From: Deltaproteobacteria bacterium
Lineage (GTDB): Bacteria; Desulfobacterota; Desulfobulbia; Desulfobulbales; BM004
DNA length: 7,041 nucleotides
Reading direction: 5' to 3'
NCBI GenBank assembly: GCA_020346205.1
Contig: CP070776.1
Coordinates: 75,422 to 82,462, forward strand
The translations under genes and the position numbers were made by a program. Numbering within the stretch: position 1 is the first letter of the stretch; every line of letters begins with the position of its first letter. This document shows, in pieces, positions 1 to 5,693 of the stretch. The notes below the pieces were generated by a model. That model did not search any database. It was given only the letters and a program-made list of their open reading frames with translations, and had not been told where the DNA came from.

Positions 1-1
1 C

Positions 2-1039
2 AAAAAATATAAACAGAGTGGCGGCTCACAGGGGAAACTCGCCGAGAAACTGGGCATAACCAACTCTTACCTCTCTTCAGTTATTAGTGGTGCCAGGCAG
101 GCCTCATTGGATCTGCAAAACCAGATAGCCACAACACTTTATGGCCCCTATGACAAATTTCTTGCAATCGGCAGAAGAATCAAAGATGGGCTTGATCCGC
201 TGGAAGAAGAAAATGAACAACCTCTTGACCCAGTTGAAAAACTGTTGGCCCAGCTAACTCATTATGTCATGGACCACCAGCGCATAGAAAAAGAATTGCA
301 GATAAGTCAGGAGAAGTTCAGGGACATAAGCTTGACCAGTGGCGATATGATCTTTGAAATGGACGGGAACTTTAAGTTTGTCTATCTCTCCGGCAGGGTA
401 CATGAAGTAACAGGGAAAAACCCGGAAGATATTATTGGCAAACATTTCAGTGAGTTCCTCGACACCCGGGAAAATGTACGCCTTATGGAGCTGGTCAATG
501 ATTGCATTCAAAAAAACACCATACTGAACACCGTTCTTACTATATCCAATGGACAAGAAAGAAAATATCGGCACCTTATAGCAAAACCTGTCATTAGTCC
601 CGAGGGGAAATTCATTGGAGCCAGAGGTACTTACCGGGATATAACCGAACGAAAAAAACTGGAAAAAGCTCTAGAGCAGCAGAACTGGCTCCTGCAGGTA
701 GCTCTAGATTCAGTTGAAAACTGCGGCATTATTATCATTGCAGCAGACAGAACAGTATTAAAGTGGAATTTGGAATATAAAAGGCTGACCTGTCTTTCAG
801 ACAAGGTACTCAAGACAAGGGACTCACGCAAATACTTGCAAGAATCCAGAAAGCTGGTAGCAGATACTGCACATTTTGACAAGGGAGTTGCAGAGGCCAT
901 GCAGAGCAAGTCTCCAATAAATCATACTTTCAAGCTTCTCGATGGAAGGACCCTTGAGAGAAAAGTAATACCATTATACAAGGACAATATCCTGATCGGC
1001 ATGATAGCCCATATAAAAAATATCAATGAGGGTGATTGA
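2..1039 (+). CDS. XRE-type HTH regulator with two PAS domains, 5' partial
   Basis: The frame is open from the left edge, so the true start is outside the window and 345 residues are visible. Visible residues about 10-56 form an XRE/Cro-like helix-turn-helix, with GKLAEKLGITNSYLSSVISG as the two recognition helices and a YDKFLAIGR tail typical of the family. A short helical segment (about 85-105, rich in Q/E/K) leads to PAS1 (about 104-216, ending GTYRDITERKK, the usual PAS/PAC exit). PAS2 covers about 233-342 and the protein ends directly after it. There is no histidine kinase, GGDEF or response-regulator domain, so I infer a cytoplasmic one-component sensor that couples a PAS-bound ligand or partner to DNA binding. 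Ligand and targets are unknown. An internal TTG at 107 would give a 310-aa product, but it would cut the HTH in half and is not credible as the start. Confidence 0.88.
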   Translation, partial: KKYKQSGGSQGKLAEKLGITNSYLSSVISGARQASLDLQNQIATTLYGPYDKFLAIGRRIKDGLDPLEEENEQPLDPVEKLLAQLTHYVMDHQRIEKELQISQEKFRDISLTSGDMIFEMDGNFKFVYLSGRVHEVTGKNPEDIIGKHFSEFLDTRENVRLMELVNDCIQKNTILNTVLTISNGQERKYRHLIAKPVISPEGKFIGARGTYRDITERKKLEKALEQQNWLLQVALDSVENCGIIIIAADRTVLKWNLEYKRLTCLSDKVLKTRDSRKYLQESRKLVADTAHFDKGVAEAMQSKSPINHTFKLLDGRTLERKVIPLYKDNILIGMIAHIKNINEGD

Positions 1040-1246
1040 AGGAATATTAATTGAGTCCAGCTTGATAAAACCGCATCTAATTATCTCCAGAAAAAACCTC
1101 ACAAATAGTTTTTCCCTATCAGTTTACTTCTGTTTTTCTATTCTATTAAATGCTTAACAGCATTGATACAATCCTGAAAACTTCAATACCGCTTAAAGCA
1201 AACAGACAGGTAACAAATTTTTTTATTTTACGTAACTTTAACCTTT

Positions 1247-1253
1247 GGAGAAG
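1247..1253 (+). promoter_or_regulatory. Ribosome binding site deciding the start of the 64-aa gene
   Basis: GGAGAAG lies 6 nt before the ATG at 1260 (9 nt from the end of GGAG). It favours that ATG over an in-frame TTG at 1245, which overlaps the site itself and has no Shine-Dalgarno sequence in front. Confidence 0.6.
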
Positions 1254-1259
1254 CAACAA

Positions 1260-1454
1260 ATGGGAGAACGCATTATCACTCCGACTGTCATCTCAGCTGA
1301 AGAGGCTCTAAAAACTGAGATCATCCTGAACCAGGCCCTCATAGACCTGCTCATAACCAAAAAGATCATTTCAGAAGATGAGCTCATCGCCGGCATAAAA
1401 AAAATAAAGCGGGAGAGGGAAATTATGTCCAATGAATGGGACTGCCTATTATAA
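1260..1454 (+). CDS. Small hypothetical helical protein, 64 aa
   Basis: I do not recognise a named family. The 64-residue product has no signal peptide or membrane segment. It begins MGERIITPTVISAEEALKTE and is predicted by eye to be mostly helical. An amphipathic stretch (about residues 15-37: hydrophobic residues, then LLITKKIISEDEL) is followed by a basic helix rich in K, R and E (about 40-53). The 'helix, turn at IIS, EDEL, helix' pattern recalls short oligomerisation modules such as SHOCT, but the match is loose and not claimed. The start is the ATG at 1260, backed by the ribosome binding site at 1247-1253. The gene stands alone, 220 bp after the PAS regulator and 191 bp before the next small gene. 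An A8 run at 1397-1404 lies in the basic helix. The overlapping antisense frame has no comparable start signal. Confidence 0.62.
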   Translation: MGERIITPTVISAEEALKTEIILNQALIDLLITKKIISEDELIAGIKKIKREREIMSNEWDCLL

Positions 1455-1543
1455 AGATTCTGGAAACCATCTTAAGTAAACATTCAACTTTGCGTTATAA
1501 CAATCTTACCTCTGATTTGTATCGGTCCTCCAAGGGTAGATAA

Positions 1544-1609
1544 ATGACAGCGAACTATGGAATTATTTTCATTTTGTTGGAAAGAAATATTAATTCATGT
1601 AATGTTTGA
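1544..1609 (+). other. Possible 21-codon upstream ORF
   Basis: ATG at 1544 opens a frame encoding MTANYGIIFILLERNINSCNV and stopping with TGA at 1607-1609. AAGGG at 1532-1536 lies 7 nt upstream and could serve as a ribosome binding site. The stop falls inside the palindrome at 1597-1615, 36 bp ahead of the 71-aa gene. It may be chance; no family resemblance is visible. Confidence 0.2.
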
Positions 1610-1615
1610 TTACAT
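1597..1615. promoter_or_regulatory. Perfect 7-5-7 palindrome, operator candidate
   Basis: ATGTAAT, a 5-nt spacer GTTTG, then ATTACAT: both arms match exactly. It ends 30 bp before the start of the 71-aa gene and 17 bp before its ribosome binding site, a position suited to a dimeric repressor or, at the RNA level, to a small hairpin. It does not match well-known FNR, Fur, Rex or LexA consensus sequences as I know them. No U-tract follows, so it is not a terminator. Confidence 0.45.
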
Positions 1616-1645
1616 AAGCGCCCATTACAGACAGGAGGACTTACT

Positions 1646-1861
1646 ATGAAAACCTGCAGCCTGAACGACTTTATGGCAGAGATCAACCCCTGGCTTGACA
1701 AGGACCATATCAGGAAGGCTCACCTGGACGACAAGGGACATTTTGTTCTTCATTTTGTGGACGGAATGAAAAATGTCTACCATATTGATGACTGTAATGA
1801 ATCCCAGATCAAAAATGTCCTCAACGGCCTTAAAAGTAAAGGGGTTTCAGTAACAGAGTAA
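1646..1861 (+). CDS. Small hypothetical protein, 71 aa
   Basis: A 71-residue soluble protein with a strong ribosome binding site (AGGAGG at 1633-1638, 7 nt before the ATG). The N-terminal half, beginning MKTCSLNDFMAEINPWLD, looks helical. The middle (about residues 27-49: GHFVLHFVDGMKNVYHIDDC) reads as a beta hairpin with a DG turn. The end (about 51-69) is a helix followed by a short strand. That layout suggests a compact alpha-beta fold. Two cysteines (4 and 49) and three histidines (21, 32, 36) plus H46 are present, but they do not form a recognisable metal motif. No signal peptide or membrane segment is present. I do not recognise the family. It lies between another small gene and a CBS-domain gene with wide gaps on both sides, so it is probably transcribed alone, perhaps controlled through the palindrome just upstream. 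Confidence 0.75.
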   Translation: MKTCSLNDFMAEINPWLDKDHIRKAHLDDKGHFVLHFVDGMKNVYHIDDCNESQIKNVLNGLKSKGVSVTE

Positions 1862-1970
1862 TCGGAATTTCAACTAATTTTTCTAGCTTGTTCGACAATC
1901 TTTTCAACCAAGTCCTGGAAGACTAGGATATGAAATGGATTAGTTAGCCGCCCTCTATAGTAAATTCCGA
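1862..1970. repeat. Nested inverted repeats downstream of the 71-aa gene
   Basis: TCGGAATTT at 1862-1870 is the exact reverse complement of AAATTCCGA at 1962-1970. Just inside, AACTAAT at 1872-1878 pairs with ATTAGTT at 1939-1945. Short hairpins also sit between them (AGTC/GACT around 1910-1925 and TTGT/ACAA around 1890-1900). The element begins immediately after the stop codon. It could fold as a long-range RNA structure or be a degenerate small mobile element; no flanking target duplication was seen. Confidence 0.3.
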
Positions 1971-2062
1971 CCAGGCCTTACCAGCAAAAAGCACCTGGGC
2001 ATACTTTTTCAGATACTCTCATACTCCACTGCCAACTGATTGAAAATTTAGCATTTTAATAC

Positions 2063-2090
2063 TTGTGGTTGCTTTCATTTTTGGTATAAA
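2063..2090 (+). promoter_or_regulatory. Candidate sigma70 promoter of the CBS gene
   Basis: TTGTGG (2063-2068), 16 bp spacer, and an extended -10 TGGTATAAA (2082-2090). The predicted transcript would start near 2097, giving a leader of about 20 nt that just includes the AAGGAGGA ribosome binding site. The -35 is poor, so the call rests on the extended -10. Confidence 0.35.
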
Positions 2091-2117
2091 GTTTCTTTCG
2101 CAAGGAGGAAATCTCTT

Positions 2118-2552
2118 ATGAAAGCAAAGGTCAGCAGCTACATGTCTCCCACTGTAATATCCATACCACCCACAATGGGGATCCGGGAGGCATTTTTCAA
2201 AATGAAGGAAAACTCCATCAGGCATCTGCCGATCATAGATAAGAAAAATAACCTGGTCGGCATTATCAGTGACCGTGAACTTCGCAGGCCTAACTGGGTT
2301 GACGAGGCCCAGGATATTTCCCATGTCTACTATCTGGATAATTCAATGCTTGTCAGCGATGTTATGATCAGCAATGTGCACGTAATCCACACGTATGACA
2401 CCCTCAACAAAGCCGTATCTTTATTGCTGGATAACCATATAGGGGCAGCACCCGTACTGGATAAAACCGGGAACCTTGTCGGCATGCTGTCGGCAATCGA
2501 CCTGCTGCGGGCTCTGAAAGACTCAATCAACGAACAAAGAAAGACAAAATAG
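2118..2552 (+). CDS. Stand-alone CBS domain pair protein
   Basis: The 144-aa product is essentially one Bateman module. CBS1 spans about residues 5-56 (VSSYMSPTVISI, then IRHLPIIDKKNNLVGIISDREL). CBS2 spans about 78-133 (VSDVMISNVHVI, then GAAPVLDKTGNLVGMLSAID). A linker of roughly 20 residues lies between them. The conserved acidic positions after the final strands (D52 in SDRE, D128 in SAID) are those that commonly contact nucleotide ribose in this superfamily. Such modules typically bind AMP, ADP, ATP or SAM and act as regulatory subunits; no catalytic domain is fused here. The start ATG follows AAGGAGGA at 2102-2109. The acyl-activating enzyme gene begins 95 bp downstream on the same strand, so a regulatory link to adenylate status is plausible but unproven. 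It is cytoplasmic, with no signal peptide. Confidence 0.92.
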   Translation: MKAKVSSYMSPTVISIPPTMGIREAFFKMKENSIRHLPIIDKKNNLVGIISDRELRRPNWVDEAQDISHVYYLDNSMLVSDVMISNVHVIHTYDTLNKAVSLLLDNHIGAAPVLDKTGNLVGMLSAIDLLRALKDSINEQRKTK

Positions 2553-2590
2553 AACCATGATTTTTTTTATCTCCAACCATCCATTCTTTC

Positions 2591-2618
2591 TTGGCATATT
2601 AATTACTGTAGATATATC
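2591..2618 (+). promoter_or_regulatory. Candidate promoter of the acyl-ACP synthetase gene
   Basis: TTGGCA (2591-2596, five of six -35 bases), 16 bp spacer, TATATC (2613-2618). The predicted transcript start is about 23 nt before the ATG. The same bases also nearly fit a sigma54 site (TTGGCATA, then TTACT at 2603-2607), but the G of the -12 GC is replaced by A, so sigma70 is preferred. Confidence 0.4.
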
Positions 2619-2647
2619 CTAGTTTGAACTAACAAGAGGGGAAGACC

Positions 2648-4171
2648 ATGCTTTTACATCACCGCTTTATTGAAGTCGCAAAAAAACAGGGCGAAAAACT
2701 TCTATATATAGACCGTACAGCAGGCAGAGAAGTCACTTACTCAAAAGCACTTATCGCCTCTCTTCTCCTTCGTAATGAGTTCAAAAAATATGACAAGGGC
2801 TTCCTGGGTATTATGATCCCCACTTCTGCAGGCTGCGGGCTCTCTACCTTGGGTGCCCTGATGAGCGGCCGTACACCGGTTATGATCAATTATTCCACAG
2901 GCGCAGAGGAAAACTGCAGATACGCCCAGGAAAAATGTGACTTTAAAACCATTGTCACCTCAAGGGCCCTTCTAAACAAGATTGACTGTTCCCATGTGGA
3001 TGGCATGGTCTACATAGAAGACATCATGGCTGGGCTTGGTACCCTTAAAAAGATCAAGGCAGCCGTCCTTTCCAAGCTTTCTGCGGCCGCCATCCAGAAA
3101 ATGGTCTCAGGCGGCGACACTGAACAGGACGCTGTTATCCTCTTTACCAGCGGCAGCGAGAAAGATCCCAAAGCAGTGGAACTCTCGCATCATAATATTG
3201 ACTCTAACATTGAAAGTATTTCTGAAAGATACAAACTTAATGAGAAAGACACATTTCTGGCCAATCTTCCCTATTTCCATGTTTTCGGCCTCACCGCCAA
3301 TCTTTGGGCCCCCATTTATCATGGAATGACCATCGTTAGTTATGCCAACCCTATAGACTATGGAAAGATCTGCGAGATAGTCCGTGATGACAAGCCAACC
3401 CTGATGGTTGGCACACCCAGCTTTTTCTGGGGCTACCTGCGCAAGTCCGAACCTGGTGATTTTGCCAGTCTGCGCCTTGCCCTGTGCGGTGCTGATAAGT
3501 GCCCCGATGCCCTGCGGGAGGCGTTTATCCAGAAACACAATATGGTCCTTTATGAGGCCTACGGCGTTACCGAAACATCTCCGGGCATTTCCGGCAATTC
3601 TGAAGAATTCAACAAGCCCGGCAGTGTCGGTCTGCCGTTCAAGGACGTGCAGGTGAAGATCATACACTTCCAGACCGGTGAGGAATGCGGGGTAGGTGAA
3701 AACGGCAAGATCCTAGTCAAGGGTGAGATGGTGATGAAAGGCTATTTTAATGATTTTGAAGAAACCTCGCTGCACATGCGCAAAGGCTGGTACGACACCG
3801 GTGACATGGGCCACTTGGATGAAGACGGCTACCTCTGGCATGTGGGGCGCCTGAAGCGTTTCGTCAAAATCGGCGGCGAGATGGTATCACTTATCAGAGT
3901 TGAAAATGAACTGGAAAAACACCTACCGGAAGACGTTCTCTGCTGCGTGGTTGATGTGCCTGATGCCATAAAAGGCGCCCGTATTGTTGCAGCACTGACC
4001 GCGCCCATTGATGAGAAAAAAACCCTCAAAAAGATGGCGGCTGATTTACCAAAAATAGCCATGCCAAAGATCTTTACTGTCATAGAAGAGTTTCCCAAAA
4101 TGGGAAGCGGCAAGATAGATTTCAGAAGTGTGACCAATATTGTTCGGGATAGATTAAACAGCGAATCATAA
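2648..4171 (+). CDS. AMP-forming acyl-[ACP]/acyl-CoA synthetase, Aas type
   Basis: This 507-aa protein is a full-length ANL-superfamily adenylating enzyme. It activates a carboxylic acid, most likely a fatty acid, with ATP to an acyl-AMP and then transfers it to ACP or CoA. Motifs in order: P-loop FTSGSEKDPK (166-175); PYFHVFG (208-214); YEAYGVTET (302-310); YDTGDMG (382-388); GRLKRFVKIGGEMVS (400-414); PKMGSGK (483-489), where K489 is the expected catalytic lysine. The KRFxKIGGEMVS hinge is characteristic of the synthetase half of Aas (acyl-ACP synthetase / lysophospholipid acyltransferase) rather than FadD. No PlsC acyltransferase domain is attached. In the P-loop, K172 replaces the usual S/G and A176 follows the lysine instead of G, a variation I believe recurs in this subfamily. 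The ribosome binding site is GAGGGGA just before the ATG. It probably salvages exogenous or recycled fatty acids for lipid synthesis; the acyl acceptor cannot be settled from sequence. Confidence 0.9.
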   Translation: MLLHHRFIEVAKKQGEKLLYIDRTAGREVTYSKALIASLLLRNEFKKYDKGFLGIMIPTSAGCGLSTLGALMSGRTPVMINYSTGAEENCRYAQEKCDFKTIVTSRALLNKIDCSHVDGMVYIEDIMAGLGTLKKIKAAVLSKLSAAAIQKMVSGGDTEQDAVILFTSGSEKDPKAVELSHHNIDSNIESISERYKLNEKDTFLANLPYFHVFGLTANLWAPIYHGMTIVSYANPIDYGKICEIVRDDKPTLMVGTPSFFWGYLRKSEPGDFASLRLALCGADKCPDALREAFIQKHNMVLYEAYGVTETSPGISGNSEEFNKPGSVGLPFKDVQVKIIHFQTGEECGVGENGKILVKGEMVMKGYFNDFEETSLHMRKGWYDTGDMGHLDEDGYLWHVGRLKRFVKIGGEMVSLIRVENELEKHLPEDVLCCVVDVPDAIKGARIVAALTAPIDEKKTLKKMAADLPKIAMPKIFTVIEEFPKMGSGKIDFRSVTNIVRDRLNSES

Positions 4172-4290
4172 TATATTTTCAGCTGCGAATTCATCCTGTC
4201 CAGACATTGTTTCATTTTAACCTGCTGGAATTATTATTTTTTATCTTTTTTCATTTTCTTCAATATATTGCGACTTCCCGTGACCTGCAC

Positions 4291-4304
4291 CACAACATGT
4301 TGTG
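4291..4304. promoter_or_regulatory. Perfect 14-bp palindrome, operator candidate
   Basis: CACAACATGTTGTG is fully self-complementary. It sits in the 286-bp gap before the D-Ala-D-Ala peptidase gene, next to promoter-like TATATT (4305-4310), TTGACT (4309-4314) and TAAAAT (4319-4324) hexamers. None of these pair into a well-spaced promoter. The position suggests a repressor site, but no family can be assigned with confidence. Confidence 0.35.
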
Positions 4305-4422
4305 TATATTGACTTGCTTAAAATAACAAAGATTCAGATATTTGGGCCAAACAGTTAAAAAAGTACTTGACTTTTCCCCCTGCACCATTCACCATTGGAC
4401 CGGAAAAAGGGAGATTTATTTG

Positions 4423-4438
4423 TAACTCTATTGAGTTA
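4423..4438. promoter_or_regulatory. 6-4-6 inverted repeat just upstream of the peptidase gene
   Basis: TAACTC, loop TATT, GAGTTA: a perfect inverted repeat ending 19 bp before the ATG at 4458. It could be an operator or a leader hairpin close to the ribosome-binding region, where no clear Shine-Dalgarno sequence is present. Confidence 0.3.
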
Positions 4439-4457
4439 GCGGGCCACGTATCACTCC

Positions 4458-5564
4458 ATGCGAAAATCAGCATCCTTACTGATATTTTTTCTTATACTTG
4501 CCTTGACTTTTCCTTTTACAGGAAAATCCGCAGATAAACGTTCGTCCTCCTCTGGAAAAACAATTCTCACCACTGATTACAAATTCTCACCCAGCAACAA
4601 TCAACTATCTGAAATACGCAGGCAGATCATTGCCTCTTACCAGCCTGCCCCAACCAACAAACCAGTTCTGCTTAACAGGTCATCGATTACCAAGAGAAGA
4701 CCTGTACGGATTGTTAAAATATCAGACAGTTCTTTTCGCAGGAAACTTTCTGCCCGCAGCGCCATAGTTATTGATGCCAGGACAGGAAAGGAAATATACT
4801 CCCACAACCCTGACCGACCCGGACAGCCTGCAAGCACTATCAAGGTTCTTACCAGCCTGATTGCCATGGATTCTTTAAAGAACAATGCCCTGGTGCCTGT
4901 ATCCAGCTGGGCTGCAAGCATGCCGCGTTCAAAAATTTATCTCAGAAAAGGCAAATCATACTATGCCAACGACATGATTAATGCTGTGCTCCTTGCATCG
5001 GCAAATGATGCCAGTGTAGCCCTGGCAGAAAAAATAGCCGGCTCAGAATCAGGTTTTGCCAAAATGATGACCCGCAAGGCTATAGAACTCGGTGCAAAAA
5101 AAACAATCTGTAAAACAGCCTCCGGCTTGACGGCAAAAGGCCAGCAGACAACGGCCAGAGACCTGGCAATGATCTTCAGGGAAGCCATGGAACACCAGGA
5201 ATTTGCCGGCAGGATGAAGCTCCTTAAGACAAAAACTTCTTACGGCAGGACTCTCAGGAGCCACAATAAGGCCTTGTGGCAGATATCGGGAACCCAAGGA
5301 GGCAAAACAGGTTACACCTGGGCCGCCAAACAGACCTATGTTGGTAAATTCTCACGCAACGGTGAAGAAATCCTCGTGGCTATCCTCGGCAGCCGCAACA
5401 TGTGGAATGATATTTCCAAACTTGTTGAGTACGGTTTCAGCAAAAAACAGCAGCTCCGAATGGCCGCTCGTGAAGACAACAAAACAAAAAGCACCGATGC
5501 CCCCCCTTCTCTCCAATCAGCTATAGTTGTCCTCTCAGACAGCAAAAAGGCGCAAAAACTTTAA
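4458..5564 (+). CDS. D-alanyl-D-alanine carboxypeptidase/endopeptidase family protein (peptidase S11)
   Basis: A serine DD-peptidase that acts on peptidoglycan stem peptides in the periplasm. Residues 1-25 are a signal peptide (MRKS, a hydrophobic core LLIFFLILALTFPF, cleavage near KSA-D); there is no lipobox cysteine. A Ser/Lys/Arg-rich linker (about 26-97) precedes the catalytic domain (about 98-327). All three active-site motifs are present: S126-T-I-K129, S181-A-N183 and K283-T-G285. The protein ends about 40 residues after the catalytic domain. It therefore lacks the C-terminal beta-rich PBP5_C domain and amphipathic membrane anchor of classical DacA (about 400 aa), and is likely soluble or weakly associated. 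It could be a carboxypeptidase or a PBP7-like endopeptidase. The start is the only suitable ATG: an in-frame TAG at 4437 lies just upstream and the signal peptide begins there. The ribosome binding site is weak, suggesting modest expression. Confidence 0.92.
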   Translation: MRKSASLLIFFLILALTFPFTGKSADKRSSSSGKTILTTDYKFSPSNNQLSEIRRQIIASYQPAPTNKPVLLNRSSITKRRPVRIVKISDSSFRRKLSARSAIVIDARTGKEIYSHNPDRPGQPASTIKVLTSLIAMDSLKNNALVPVSSWAASMPRSKIYLRKGKSYYANDMINAVLLASANDASVALAEKIAGSESGFAKMMTRKAIELGAKKTICKTASGLTAKGQQTTARDLAMIFREAMEHQEFAGRMKLLKTKTSYGRTLRSHNKALWQISGTQGGKTGYTWAAKQTYVGKFSRNGEEILVAILGSRNMWNDISKLVEYGFSKKQQLRMAAREDNKTKSTDAPPSLQSAIVVLSDSKKAQKL

Positions 5565-5627
5565 AAGCTGAAAAATCCTTCCCCATAAATTTCTTTCTTC
5601 TTCGCTCCTACCCATATATCATTACTG

Positions 5628-5657
5628 TTGAATATGGCTGTATATGAGCACTATTTT
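5628..5657 (+). promoter_or_regulatory. Weak candidate promoter of the cyclo-ligase-like gene
   Basis: TTGAAT (5628-5633), 18 bp spacer, TATTTT (5652-5657), four of six matches in each box, about 35 bp ahead of the start codon. An inverted repeat CCATAT/ATATGG (5612-5617 and 5632-5637) overlaps the -35. In AT-rich DNA this may be chance. Confidence 0.22.
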
Positions 5658-5693
5658 TCATCAATGCCTTAAGACAAGCTGGAAACATACTTT

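Noticed and set aside
107..1039. TTG at 107 as start of the PAS protein
   Set aside because: The frame is open to the left edge and the upstream codons encode the core of a helix-turn-helix, so a start here would destroy a recognisable domain.
1090..1115. AAAAAC/GTTTTT hairpin after the PAS gene as a terminator
   Set aside because: The stem is only six mostly A-T pairs and is followed by CCC rather than a U-tract.
1150..1311. ATG-started frame of about 53 codons overlapping the 64-aa gene
   Set aside because: No ribosome binding site, unremarkable composition, and it overlaps a better-supported gene in another frame.
2591..2607. Sigma54 promoter upstream of the synthetase gene
   Set aside because: The -24 half is good, but the -12 GC reads AC; a sigma70 reading of the same bases fits at least as well, and no enhancer site is visible.
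3107..3667. Long antisense frame (186 codons) inside the synthetase gene
   Set aside because: The sense strand shows all adenylating-enzyme motifs; the antisense frame has no recognisable domain or ribosome binding site and is a shadow.
5096..5103. A8 run in the DD-peptidase gene (A-AAA-AAA in frame) as a programmed frameshift site
   Set aside because: It lies in the middle of a conserved domain that continues intact in the zero frame, with no evident stimulatory structure or meaningful alternative product.
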